From: Streptomyces sp. cg36
GTDB taxonomy: Bacteria > Actinomycetota > Actinomycetes > Streptomycetales > Streptomycetaceae
Direction: 5' to 3'
Assembly (NCBI RefSeq): GCF_041080675.1
Contig: NZ_CP163520.1
Span: forward strand, 6,601,501 to 6,665,500
DNA: 64,000 bases
Shown: positions 10,360 through 18,869 of the stretch, piece by piece
Position numbering within the stretch: the first letter of the stretch is position 1
How the letters are laid out: each line of letters begins with the position of its first letter
Translations under genes and position numbers: made by a program
Notes under the pieces: generated by a model
What the model was told of the DNA's origin: nothing
The model's input: only the letters and a program-made list of their open reading frames with translations
Databases searched by the model: none

Positions 10360-10720
10360 CGACGCCTCCGATCGGGAAGGGTCCGCGCACCTCGGGGCAG
10401 GGGTGTCGGGGAGCTCACTCCTACCCCGCGGCGGACGGCCCGATCACACCGTTGACGCACGGATCGAACGCTGATGCGCAACAAACACCCATCCGTCGGC
10501 CTTGTGCGCAATGATCGATCGGGGATGCGCAAGGTTGCTGCATTACGAGCGGGAAGCGGAAGCCTTTACTCTTCTCGCCATACGTGGAGTGGCGGCGACC
10601 GCCTGCTCGGCGGTACCGGCCACGGTGTGCTCCGTCATGCCCGGATTGCCCCTTCGTGCGGGAAGGGCCGGACCGTCGCGGTCGCCGACGTCCGAAGGCA
10701 GCGACAAGGAGCCCACTGAA
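10360..10720. other. 361-bp divergent intergenic region (SGNH / APC permease)
   Basis: No convincing gene. It must hold divergent promoters for the SGNH gene and the APC permease. It contains three copies of TGCGCAA (listed separately) and, at 10706-10711, an AAGGAG ribosome binding site nine bases before the permease GTG. The open frame upstream of that GTG has no similarity to permeases. Confidence 0.6.
10475..10532. promoter_or_regulatory. three TGCGCAA boxes upstream of APC permease
   Basis: TGCGCAA occurs at 10475-10481, 10505-10511 and 10526-10532. The related core GCGCAA also recurs three times upstream of the davA-like gene. Members of the Lrp family bind arrays of such sites, and an Lrp gene lies in this locus, so these are candidate Lrp sites. 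Confidence 0.45.
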
Positions 10721-12205
10721 GTGTTGGACCACGGCACAGCGCCCCCCACCGCAGCGGAACCGGCCACGGGGGCGCGGCGGCCCAGCAATCCGCTGTTGCG
10801 GCGCAAGCCGGTAGAACTCCTGGTCGCCGAGGGTGGCAAGGGCGAGGGCGGCACTCTGCGCCGCACCCTCGGCATGTGGCAGCTCACGATGATCAGCATC
10901 GGCGCGACGCTCGGCACCGGCATCTTCGTCGTTCTGGGGGAGGCCGTCCCCAAGGCCGGGCCCGCCGTCACGATCTCCTTCGTGCTCGCCGGACTCACGG
11001 CGCTCTTCTCCGCCCTGTCCTACGCCGAGCTCGCGGGCTCCATCCCCGTCGCGGGCTCCTCGTACTCGTACGCTTACGCAACGCTCGGCGAACTCGTCGC
11101 CTGGATCTGCGGCTGGTGCCTGATCCTGGAGTACGGCGTCTCGGTGGCGGCGGTGGCCGTCGGCTGGGGGCAGTACCTCAACGAGTTCCTGGACGGCACG
11201 ATCGGCGTCACCATCCCCGACGCGCTCTCCGCGCCCCCCGGCGACGGCGGGATATTCAACCTGCCGGCCCTGATCGTCGTCGTCCTCGCGATGGGCCTGC
11301 TGCTCGGCGGCGCCCGTGAGTCGGCGCGCGCCAACACGATCATGGTCGGTGTGAAGATCGCCGCCCTGGTGCTCTTCTGCGTGATCGGCTTCATGGGCTT
11401 CAAGTCGGGCAACTACTCCGACTTCATGCCGCTCGGCCGGGCCGGCATCAGCGGCGCCGCCTCCACGCTGTTCTTCTCCTACATCGGCTTCGACGCGGCC
11501 TCCACGGCCGGTGAAGAGGCGAAGAACCCCAAGAAGGACCTGCCGCGCGCGATCATGCTCTCGCTGGTCATCGTCACCGCGCTGTACGTCCTGGTCGCCT
11601 TCGTCGCGGTCGGCGCCCGGCCCTGGAAGGAGTTCGAGGGTTCCGAGGCGGCGCTCGCCGGAATCATGAAGGACGTCACCGGCCACTCGTTCTGGGCCAC
11701 GCTGCTCGCGGCCTGCGCCGTGATCGCCATCGCCAGCGTCGTCCTGACCGTGCTGTACGGGCAGACCCGCATCCTCTTCGCGATGTCCCGCGACGGTCTG
11801 GTCCCCAAGGTGTTCGCCAAGGTCAGCCCGCGCAGCGGCACCCCGGTCGCCAACACGCTCGTCGTCTCGCTGTTCTGCGGCGTGCTCGCCGCGGCCGTGC
11901 CCCTCGGCAACCTCGCGGACGCCACCAGCATCGGCACGCTCTTCGCCTTCGCGCTGGTCAACGTCGCCGTCGTGGTCCTGCGCAGGACGCGCCCCGACAT
12001 GCCGCGCACCTTCCGGGTGCCGTTCGGGTGGATCATCCCGATCCTCGGCTTCCTCACCTGCGCCTACCTCATGTGGAACCTCTCCGGCATCACATGGGAG
12101 TACTTCGGATACTGGATGGCCGCCGGTCTCGTGATCTACTTCGGATACGGCATCCGCCGCTCCCGACTGGCCACGGCCTCGGACACCGTATCCGCAGAGA
12201 AGTGA
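10721..12205 (+). CDS. APC superfamily amino acid permease
   Basis: A 494-residue integral membrane transporter with about 12 TM helices, of the cationic-amino-acid type in the APC superfamily. The TM1 motif ISIGATLGTGIFVVLG and the conserved FFSYIGFDAASTAGEEAKNPKKDLPRAI segment (TM6 and following loop) are typical. GTG 10721 has AAGGAG nine bases upstream; the open frame before it is not conserved. An Lrp regulator starts 10 bp after its stop and lysine-degradation genes follow, so lysine or another basic amino acid is the likely cargo. This substrate is inferred. Confidence 0.85.
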   Translation: MLDHGTAPPTAAEPATGARRPSNPLLRRKPVELLVAEGGKGEGGTLRRTLGMWQLTMISIGATLGTGIFVVLGEAVPKAGPAVTISFVLAGLTALFSALSYAELAGSIPVAGSSYSYAYATLGELVAWICGWCLILEYGVSVAAVAVGWGQYLNEFLDGTIGVTIPDALSAPPGDGGIFNLPALIVVVLAMGLLLGGARESARANTIMVGVKIAALVLFCVIGFMGFKSGNYSDFMPLGRAGISGAASTLFFSYIGFDAASTAGEEAKNPKKDLPRAIMLSLVIVTALYVLVAFVAVGARPWKEFEGSEAALAGIMKDVTGHSFWATLLAACAVIAIASVVLTVLYGQTRILFAMSRDGLVPKVFAKVSPRSGTPVANTLVVSLFCGVLAAAVPLGNLADATSIGTLFAFALVNVAVVVLRRTRPDMPRTFRVPFGWIIPILGFLTCAYLMWNLSGITWEYFGYWMAAGLVIYFGYGIRRSRLATASDTVSAEK

Positions 12206-12215
12206 TCCACCCGCA

Positions 12216-12671
12216 GTGCGACTCAATGACCTCGACGAGCGCATCGTCCACGCGCTCGCTGAAGACGCCCGCCGCTCCTACGCCGACATCGGCTCGCTGA
12301 TCGGCCTGTCCGCGCCCGCCGTGAAGCGGCGCGTGGACCGGCTGCGCGCCGAGGGGGCCATCACCGGATTCACCGTCCGGGTGGACCCCGCGGCGCTCGG
12401 CTGGGAGACCGAGGGCTTCATCGAGATCTACTGCCGCCGCAACACCTCGCCCGACGCCATCAAGCGCGGCCTGGAGCGGTACCCCGAGGTCGCGTCCGCC
12501 TCCACCGTCACCGGTGAGGCGGACGCGATCGTCCAGGTCTTCGCCTCCGACATGCGCCACTTCGAGCGCGTCCTGGAGCGGATCGCGGGGGAGCCCTACG
12601 TGGAGCGCACCAAGTCCGTCCTGGTGCTCTCGCCCCTGCTCAGGCGCTTCTCCTCGGGCTCGCCCGCCTGA
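12216..12671 (+). CDS. Lrp/AsnC family transcriptional regulator
   Basis: A 151-residue feast/famine regulator. Residues 1-60 hold the winged HTH (DERIVHALAEDARRSYADIGSLIGLS, with recognition helix APAVKRRVDRL). Residues 70-145 form the RAM effector domain with the conserved turn VTGEADAIVQV. It starts at GTG just 10 bp after the permease stop, suggesting one transcript. Position between the permease and lysine monooxygenase genes suggests it senses lysine or a related amino acid and controls this locus. Confidence 0.88.
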   Translation: MRLNDLDERIVHALAEDARRSYADIGSLIGLSAPAVKRRVDRLRAEGAITGFTVRVDPAALGWETEGFIEIYCRRNTSPDAIKRGLERYPEVASASTVTGEADAIVQVFASDMRHFERVLERIAGEPYVERTKSVLVLSPLLRRFSSGSPA

Positions 12672-12685
12672 CGCCTCGCGGCTGT

Positions 12686-12776
12686 GGCGCAAGAGGCGTA
12701 CGGGTCGCATCAAGATCACGCAACGAATCGCCGCCGAGGGCGCCCCACGCGCAACGAATCATCCTCCGGCGCGCAA
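12686..12776. promoter_or_regulatory. cluster of (G/A)CGCAA boxes upstream of davA-like gene
   Basis: GCGCAA occurs at 12687-12692, 12749-12754 and 12771-12776, and ACGCAACGAATC/CGCGCAACGAATC form a near-identical pair at 12718-12729 and 12748-12760, spaced 31 bp. The same core is found in the permease promoter. Candidate operators of the linked Lrp regulator. Confidence 0.45.
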
Positions 12777-12857
12777 CAGTCGCGCCTTGTCGGGGCCGAA
12801 CGGCGGAACGTACCGTCTAGGTGACCCCTTCAACCACTTTCGCCCCCGAGGTCTGCC

Positions 12858-13655
12858 ATGCCGCCGCTGCGCACCGCCCTGCTCCAGAGCTCCGGCTCTC
12901 CCGGCGACGTGGCCGCGAACCTGAAGGTGCTGGACGAGGCGGCCGGCCGCGCCGCGGCGACCGGGGCGGACCTGCTGGTCACCTCCGAGATGTTCCTCAC
13001 CGGCTACGCCATCGGCGACGAGGTGCCGCGCCTCGCCGAGGCCGCCGACGGCCCCGCCGCGCGGTCCGTCGCCGAGATCGCCGTACGCCACGGGCTCGCC
13101 GTCCTCTACGGCTACCCGGAGCGCGACGGCGCGTCGGTGCACAACTCCGCCCAGCTCATCGGCCCCGACGGCGCCGCCCTGGCGAACCACCGCAAGACCC
13201 ACCTCTTCGGCTGCTTCGAGCAGCAGTGGTTCACCCCCGGCGACCAGCCGGTCGTCCAGGCGGAGCTGAACGGGCTCCGGCTCGGGATCGTGATCTGCTA
13301 CGACGTGGAGTTCCCCGAGAACGTCCGGGCGCACGCGCTGGCCGGCACCGACCTCCTCCTGGTGCCGACGGCGCTGATGCACCCCGCTGAGTTCGTCGCC
13401 CAGTCCGTGGTGCCGGTGCGCGCCTTCGAGAACCAGATGTACATCGCGTACGTCAACCGGACCGGGCCCGAGGGCGAGTTCGAGTTCGTCGGCCTCAGCT
13501 GTCTGGCGGGGCCCGACGGCACCGCCCGCGCCCGCGCCGGGCGGGAGCCCGAGCTGGTGGTCGGCGACGCCGACCCCGAGCTGCTGGCCGCCTCCCGCGA
13601 GGCCAACCCGTATCTGCGCGACCGCCGCCCCGGCCTCTACACCTCCCTCGTCTGA
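12858..13655 (+). CDS. davA: nitrilase-superfamily amidase, probable 5-aminovaleramidase
   Basis: Predicted to hydrolyse 5-aminovaleramide to 5-aminovalerate and ammonia, the second step of the monooxygenase route of lysine degradation. The 265-residue length matches DavA. The nitrilase catalytic triad is visible: Glu44 in SEMFLTGY, Lys113 in HRKTHLFG and Cys147 in VICYDVEFPE. Upstream context and the immediately downstream lysine-2-monooxygenase-like gene (59 bp) support this substrate over other aliphatic amides. The symbol rests on recalled similarity to Pseudomonas DavA plus context. Confidence 0.82.
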   Translation: MPPLRTALLQSSGSPGDVAANLKVLDEAAGRAAATGADLLVTSEMFLTGYAIGDEVPRLAEAADGPAARSVAEIAVRHGLAVLYGYPERDGASVHNSAQLIGPDGAALANHRKTHLFGCFEQQWFTPGDQPVVQAELNGLRLGIVICYDVEFPENVRAHALAGTDLLLVPTALMHPAEFVAQSVVPVRAFENQMYIAYVNRTGPEGEFEFVGLSCLAGPDGTARARAGREPELVVGDADPELLAASREANPYLRDRRPGLYTSLV

Positions 13656-13714
13656 CCCGGACCCTTCCGGCCGCCCCCAACCCCCCTCGTCACAGCGCAA
13701 GGAGTCCGTACCCC

Positions 13715-15409
13715 ATGACGTCCACGGTGCCCACCGCCGTCCCGCACACCGACGGCCAGCCGCCGATCACCATGTTCGGTCCGGACTTCCCCTACGCGTA
13801 CGACGACTTCCTGGCCCACCCGGCCGGGCTCGGCCAGATACCCGCGACCGAGCACGGCACCGAGGTCGCCGTCATCGGCGGCGGGCTGTCCGGGATCATC
13901 TCCGCGTACGAGCTGATGAAGATGGGCCTCAAGCCCGTCGTGTACGAGGCCGACCAGATCGGCGGACGGCTGCGCACCGTCGGCTTCGAGGGCGCCGGGA
14001 CCGAGGGGCTGACCGCGGAGATGGGCGCCATGCGCTTCCCGCCGTCCTCCACCGCCCTCCAGCACTACATCGACCTCGTCGGCCTGGTCACCGAGCCGTT
14101 CCCGAACCCGCTGGCCGAGGCGACCCCCTCCACCGTCGTCGACCTCAAGGGCGAGACGCACTACGCGGAGACCATCGCCGACCTGCCGCAGGTCTACCGC
14201 GACGTGGCCGCCGCCTGGAACGCCTGCCTCGACGAGGGCGCGGACTTCTCCGACATGAACCAGGCCATGCGCGAGCGCGACGTCCCGCGCATCCGCGAGA
14301 TCTGGGCCAAGCTCGTCGAGAAGCTCGACAACCAGACCTTCTACGGCTTCCTCTGCGACTCGCAGGCGTTCAAGTCCTTCCGGCACCGCGAGATCTTCGG
14401 CCAGGTCGGCTTCGGCACCGGCGGCTGGGACACCGACTTCCCCAACTCGATCCTGGAGATCCTGCGGGTCGTCTACACCGAGGCCGACGACCACCACCGC
14501 GGCATCGTCGGCGGCTCCCAGCAGCTGCCGCTGCGCCTGTGGGAGCGCGAGCCCGAGAAGATCGTCCACTGGGCGCAGGGCACCTCGCTCTCCTCGCTCC
14601 ACGAGGGCGCGCCGCGCCCGGCCGTGACCCGGCTGACCCGCACCGCGGGCAACCGGATCACCGTGACCGACGCCTCCGGCGACATCCGCACCTTCCGCGC
14701 GGCGATCTTCACCGCGCAGTCCTGGATGCTGCTCTCCAAGATCGCCTGCGACGACTCGCTCTTCCCGATCGACCACTGGACGGCGATCGAGCGCACCCAC
14801 TACATGGAGTCCTCGAAGCTGTTCGTGCCGGTGGACCGGCCGTTCTGGCTGGACAAGGACGAGGACACCGGCCGGGACGTCATGTCGATGACGCTCACCG
14901 ACCGCATGACGCGCGGCACCTACCTCCTGGACAACGGGCCGGACCGGCCCGCCGTCATCTGCCTCTCCTACACGTGGTGCGACGACAGCCTGAAGTGGCT
15001 CCCGCTGTCGGCGACCGAGCGCCTGGAGGTCATGCTCAAGTCGCTCGGCGAGATCTATCCGAAGGTCGACATCCGCAAGCACATCATCGGCAACCCGGTG
15101 ACCGTGTCGTGGGAGAACGAGCCCTACTTCATGGGCGCGTTCAAGGCGAACCTGCCGGGCCACTACCGCTACCAGCGACGCCTGTTCACCCACTTCATGC
15201 AGGACACGCTGCCCGAGGACAAGCGGGGCATCTTCCTCGCGGGCGACGACATCTCCTGGACGGCGGGCTGGGCCGAGGGCGCCGTGCAGACCGCGCTGAA
15301 CGCGGTGTGGGGCGTCATGCACCACCTCGGCGGCGCCACCGACGCCACCAACCCCGGTCCGGGCGATCTGTACGAGGAGATCAAGCCGGTCGAGCTGCCG
15401 GAGGACTGA
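13715..15409 (+). CDS. davB: FAD-dependent L-lysine 2-monooxygenase (DavB-like)
   Basis: Predicted to convert L-lysine, with O2, to 5-aminovaleramide plus CO2. The 564-residue length fits lysine monooxygenase. Near the N-terminus it has ITMFGPDFPYAYDDF and HPAGLGQIPA, which I recall as nearly the same in Pseudomonas DavB. The FAD-binding Rossmann motif VIGGGLSGIISAYEL (about residues 52-66) and VVYEADQIGGRLRT follow. The C-terminal amine-oxidase FAD motif is GIFLAGDDISWTAGWAEGAVQTALNAVWG. AGGAG precedes the ATG. Tryptophan 2-monooxygenase is the main alternative in this family; the DavA-like partner favours lysine. Confidence 0.85.
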   Translation: MTSTVPTAVPHTDGQPPITMFGPDFPYAYDDFLAHPAGLGQIPATEHGTEVAVIGGGLSGIISAYELMKMGLKPVVYEADQIGGRLRTVGFEGAGTEGLTAEMGAMRFPPSSTALQHYIDLVGLVTEPFPNPLAEATPSTVVDLKGETHYAETIADLPQVYRDVAAAWNACLDEGADFSDMNQAMRERDVPRIREIWAKLVEKLDNQTFYGFLCDSQAFKSFRHREIFGQVGFGTGGWDTDFPNSILEILRVVYTEADDHHRGIVGGSQQLPLRLWEREPEKIVHWAQGTSLSSLHEGAPRPAVTRLTRTAGNRITVTDASGDIRTFRAAIFTAQSWMLLSKIACDDSLFPIDHWTAIERTHYMESSKLFVPVDRPFWLDKDEDTGRDVMSMTLTDRMTRGTYLLDNGPDRPAVICLSYTWCDDSLKWLPLSATERLEVMLKSLGEIYPKVDIRKHIIGNPVTVSWENEPYFMGAFKANLPGHYRYQRRLFTHFMQDTLPEDKRGIFLAGDDISWTAGWAEGAVQTALNAVWGVMHHLGGATDATNPGPGDLYEEIKPVELPED

Positions 15410-15438
15410 GGTCCCGGCCGGAAGCGAACGCGGGGCCC

Positions 15439-15467
15439 GGGGGCCGGAGGCAGCCGCCCCGGCCCCC
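15439..15467. terminator. bidirectional stem-loop between davB and LLM gene
   Basis: A 9-bp perfect stem GGGGGCCGG/CCGGCCCCC (15439-15447 with 15459-15467), 11-nt loop, between convergent stops at 15409 and 15477. Confidence 0.65.
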
Positions 15468-15476
15468 CGTCCGCGT

Positions 15477-16406
15477 CTACAGCCCGGCCGCGCGCGCCAG
15501 TTGGTACACCTCGGCCGCGATGTCCTTGAGCTCCTCCGCGTCCCGGGCCGAGCCCTGGAGGTCGAGGAGGAACTCGCCGATGCCCTCGTGCGCGTGGGCC
15601 GCCAGGTCGGCCACGATCTGCGCCGAGCTGCCGGTGAACGGCTGCCGGTCGTCGCCCTCGTAGGGCTTCGGCGTACGGCGGGCGTTGATCCGGACGCACA
15701 CCTCCAGGGGGCGCTCCCGGCCGCGCTCGGCGGCCAGCTCCCGAAGCCCGCTCCACGCCTGGGCGAGCTGGTCCGCGCCCTGCGCGACCGGCATCCAGCC
15801 GTCGGCCCGGTCCACCACCCGGCGGGTCGCCCGCGGGCCGGAGGCCGCCAGGTAGACCGGGATCGGCCGCGCGGGCTTCGGCCCGACCTCGCTGGGGGCG
15901 ATCGTGGTGAACTCGCCCTCGTACGCCACCGGATCCGGGCCCCAGACCGCGGCGAACACGTCGAGCGTCTCGTCGAGCACCTTGCCGCGCCGCTCGAAGG
16001 GGGCCACGGCCGCCGCCGCGTACTCGTCGTGGGACCAGCCCGTGCCGATGCCCGCCAGCACCCGGCCGCCGCTGGCCGCGTCCAGCGTGGCGAGCGAGCG
16101 GGCCAGCTGGAACGGCACGTGCAGCGGCGCCACCAGCACGCTGGTGCCCAGCCGGGCCCGCTCGGTGGCGCCCGCCGCGAGGGTGAGCGACACCAGCGGG
16201 TCGGCCACCGAACGGTAGCCGTCGGGCCAGGGCAGGCCCGGTATCCCGTACAGCCCCTGGGTCGCCGGGGTCGGGAAGATCACCCGCTCGAAGACCCACA
16301 GGCTCTCGTAGCCCGTCTCCTCCGCCGCGCGGGCCACCGCCGGGATGTCCCGGCCGATGTCGTACTGCTTCATCTGCGGGAGACCGAGTCCGAGCCGGAT
16401 CGCCAT
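15477..16406 (-). CDS. LLM class F420-dependent oxidoreductase
   Basis: A 309-residue luciferase-like TIM-barrel enzyme expected to use cofactor F420 (or flavin). It begins RLGLGLPQM and contains GRVLAGIGTGWSHDEYAAA, typical of the TIGR03620-like actinobacterial group, and PVYLAASGPRATRRVVDRADGW for cofactor binding. The ATG at 16404-16406 has AGGAG seven bases before it; an in-frame extension upstream is not conserved. Its first 37 bases overlap the end of the DUF5995 gene on the same strand. Substrate unknown. Confidence 0.85.
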   Translation of the reverse strand: MAIRLGLGLPQMKQYDIGRDIPAVARAAEETGYESLWVFERVIFPTPATQGLYGIPGLPWPDGYRSVADPLVSLTLAAGATERARLGTSVLVAPLHVPFQLARSLATLDAASGGRVLAGIGTGWSHDEYAAAAVAPFERRGKVLDETLDVFAAVWGPDPVAYEGEFTTIAPSEVGPKPARPIPVYLAASGPRATRRVVDRADGWMPVAQGADQLAQAWSGLRELAAERGRERPLEVCVRINARRTPKPYEGDDRQPFTGSSAQIVADLAAHAHEGIGEFLLDLQGSARDAEELKDIAAEVYQLARAAGL

Positions 16407-17143
16407 GAGGGAACTCCTAGGGCCGAGGGTGCCGGGGGAAGCGCGTACGGCGTCAGCAGGCACCGGCCGACCAGGCCGACCCCCGCGTCCATCCGTTCAC
16501 TGAACTCCCGGGACAGCTCCGGAAGTTCCCGCAGCCGCCACAGGAGTCGCGCGGAGGACCAGGCGGCCTCGCGCGCCCGCTCCAGGCTCCAGGACGCCAG
16601 CAGATGCGTGAGCGGGTCCGCGACCTCCAGCAGGTCCGGACCCGGCATCAGCTCCTCGCGCACCCGCTCCTCCAGGGCCACCAGCGTGTCCCCGACGACG
16701 TCGAAGTCGTCCTCCAGATCGGCCGGTTCACAGCCCAGCGCCCCGCAGCTGTCGACCACGGCGAGCGGCAGGTCGTGCCCGATGTGGGCGTTCACCCCGC
16801 ACAGCGCGAACTGGAGCGGGCGCACCCCCGGGTGGCGGCGGTACTGGAACAGCGGACGCCAGCACGCGGGCGGGCGTCCCCCGGCCGCGGCCTCGTCGAC
16901 CGCCCGCAGATAGCGCCGGGCGAACAGCACGTCCAGGGTGGCCGCCGCCCGTACGTCGGTGAACGCGCCCCGGCCCAGCGACCGGCCGATCTCCTCGGTG
17001 ACCGCGAGGTAGACCCCGTTGAAGACGGCCACGCCGTCGCCGGGCGGCAGGCTCGCGCGCAGCCCCCGCATCCGCGCCACCACGGTGTCCACGGCCGCCC
17101 CGGCGGCCCGTGTCCCCCCTGCCCACTGCTCGGTCCGCGCCAT
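16370..17143 (-). CDS. DUF5995 family protein
   Basis: A 257-residue helical protein of unknown function common in actinobacteria. Recognisable segments are VAVFNGVYLAVTEEIGR, DVLFARRYLRAVD and the conserved NAHIGHDLPLAVV, whose His residues and Asp could bind metal. There is no signal peptide. It lies upstream of, and overlaps by 37 bp, the LLM oxidoreductase gene, so the two are likely co-expressed. No function can be assigned. Confidence 0.7.
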   Translation of the reverse strand: MARTEQWAGGTRAAGAAVDTVVARMRGLRASLPPGDGVAVFNGVYLAVTEEIGRSLGRGAFTDVRAAATLDVLFARRYLRAVDEAAAGGRPPACWRPLFQYRRHPGVRPLQFALCGVNAHIGHDLPLAVVDSCGALGCEPADLEDDFDVVGDTLVALEERVREELMPGPDLLEVADPLTHLLASWSLERAREAAWSSARLLWRLRELPELSREFSERMDAGVGLVGRCLLTPYALPPAPSALGVPSWRSGSDSVSRR

Positions 17144-17226
17144 GGGGGCAGCGTCCCAGCCCGGCGCCGCGCGGGGCGGCGCCGGGCCGGGGCTTCCCCG
17201 GAACGGGTGAACCGGGGCGGGTGGGT

Positions 17227-18657
17227 TCAGCGGGAGGAGGGGGAACGGCCGCCCGGCTCGCCGCCGTCGGCCGCCCGCGCGGCGCCCTCCGTGCCGTACG
17301 AGGAGGTGCCCTCGTCCAGGAGGGGCTCCTGCTCCTTGAGGTGGGCCGGGGCCAGGGCGCGCAGCACGTGGTAGCCGGTGATGACGACGATGGTGCCGAG
17401 CGCGATCCCGCTGAGCCGGAAGTCGTCGGTGAACTTCAGCGAGACGCCGCCGATGCCGATGATGATGCCCGCGGCGGCGGGGACCAGGTTCAGCGGATTG
17501 CGCAGGTCCACCTTGGCGTTGATCCAGATCTGGGCGCCCAGCAGACCGATCATGCCGTACAGGATGACGGTGATGCCGCCGAGGACGCCGCCGGGGATCG
17601 CCGCGACGACCGCGCCGAACTTGGGGCAGACGCCGAAGAGCAGCGCGAATCCGGCGGCGGCCCAGTAGGCGGCGGTCGAGTAGACGCGGGTGGCCGCCAT
17701 GACGCCGATGTTCTCGGAGTACGTGGTGTTGGGCGGGCCGCCGACGGCGGTGGACAGCACGGAGGCGGCGCCGTCGGCGGCGATCGCCGTGCCGAGCTGG
17801 TCGTCGAGGTCGTCTCCGGTCATCTCGCCGACGGCCTTGACGTGTCCGGCGTTCTCGGCGATCAGGGCGATCACCACGGGGAGCGCGACCAGGATGGCGG
17901 ACCACTCGAAGTGCGGGGCGTGGAAGGAGGGCAGCCCGATCCAGTCGGCCCTGCCGACGCCGGAGAGGTCCAGTCGCCAGTGGTCGGTGGCCTCGCCCGC
18001 GCCCGCGACGGAGTTGATCTTGCCGAAGACGCGGTCGAAGAGCCAGGAGACGCCGTAGCCGAAGAGCAGGCCGAGGAAGATCGCCACCCGGGACCAGAAG
18101 CCGCGCAGACAGACCACGGCGAGCCCGGTGAAGAGCATCACCAGCAGGGCGGTCCACTGGTCCTGGGGCCAGTAGGTGGAGGCGGTGACCGGGGCCAGGT
18201 TGAAGCCGATCAGCATCACCACGGCGCCGGTCACGACGGGCGGCATCGCCGCGTGGATGATCCGGGCGCCGAACCGGCGCACCGCGAGACCGGCCGCGAA
18301 GAGCACGGCCCCGACGACCAGGACCGCGCCGGTGACGGTGGCGCTGCTGCCGCCGGTGGCCCGGATCGTGGCGGCGACTCCGACGAAGGAGAGCGAGCAG
18401 CCGAGGTAGCTGGGCACCCGGCCCTTGGTGGCCAGCAGGAAGATGGCCGTGGCCACGCCGGACATCATGATCGCGAGGTTGGGGTCGAGGCCCATGAGGA
18501 CCGGCGCCACGAACGAGGCGCCGAACATGGCCACCACGTGCTGGGCGCCGAGGCCGATCGTCCGGGGCCAGGAGAGCCGCTCGTCCGGACGTACGACGGC
18601 GCCGGGTGCGGGGGTCCGCCCGTCGCCGTGCAGGGTCCAGCGCACGCCGAGGCCCAT
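17227..18657 (-). CDS. uracil/xanthine (NCS2) permease
   Basis: A 476-residue membrane transporter of the nucleobase-ascorbate (NCS2) family, UraA/uracil-xanthine type, with about 14 TM segments. The signature LIAENAGHVKAVGEMTGDDLD (Glu and His of the substrate site) and GGPPNTTYSENIGVMAATRVYS are clear. The ATG at 18655-18657 is preceded by CTGGAG; the open frame before it is not conserved. The C-terminal 30 residues are a charged cytoplasmic tail. It likely imports uracil with protons. Confidence 0.9.
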   Translation of the reverse strand: MGLGVRWTLHGDGRTPAPGAVVRPDERLSWPRTIGLGAQHVVAMFGASFVAPVLMGLDPNLAIMMSGVATAIFLLATKGRVPSYLGCSLSFVGVAATIRATGGSSATVTGAVLVVGAVLFAAGLAVRRFGARIIHAAMPPVVTGAVVMLIGFNLAPVTASTYWPQDQWTALLVMLFTGLAVVCLRGFWSRVAIFLGLLFGYGVSWLFDRVFGKINSVAGAGEATDHWRLDLSGVGRADWIGLPSFHAPHFEWSAILVALPVVIALIAENAGHVKAVGEMTGDDLDDQLGTAIAADGAASVLSTAVGGPPNTTYSENIGVMAATRVYSTAAYWAAAGFALLFGVCPKFGAVVAAIPGGVLGGITVILYGMIGLLGAQIWINAKVDLRNPLNLVPAAAGIIIGIGGVSLKFTDDFRLSGIALGTIVVITGYHVLRALAPAHLKEQEPLLDEGTSSYGTEGAARAADGGEPGGRSPSSR

Positions 18658-18673
18658 GAGTTCGCTCCAGTTC

Positions 18674-18707
18674 GTTCCGTGCTGAGAAGGAGTTCCGTGC
18701 TGAGAAG
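18674..18707. repeat. tandem direct repeat GTTCCGTGCTGAGAAG x2 before permease
   Basis: Identical 16-mers at 18674-18689 and 18692-18707, separated by 2 bp, sit about 20-50 bp upstream of the permease start. They are in the 5' leader or promoter and could be a regulatory duplication; the role is unknown. Confidence 0.6.
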
Positions 18708-18869
18708 AATCAGCGCAATGGTAGTGGGGCTCACGATCCGAGGTCTCATCCGTGAATCCCGCGCGGGACATTGTCACCCGGAGCTGCTGGCTCTACGGCC
18801 CGACGGACCTGTTGGTGAACATGGTTCAGATACCTGATTTACGGATCGGGGGAGGTGCCGCCATGGGGG

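Noticed and set aside
12090..12719. Minus-strand frame opposite the Lrp gene
   Set aside because: No family similarity, and Lrp on the plus strand is unambiguous.
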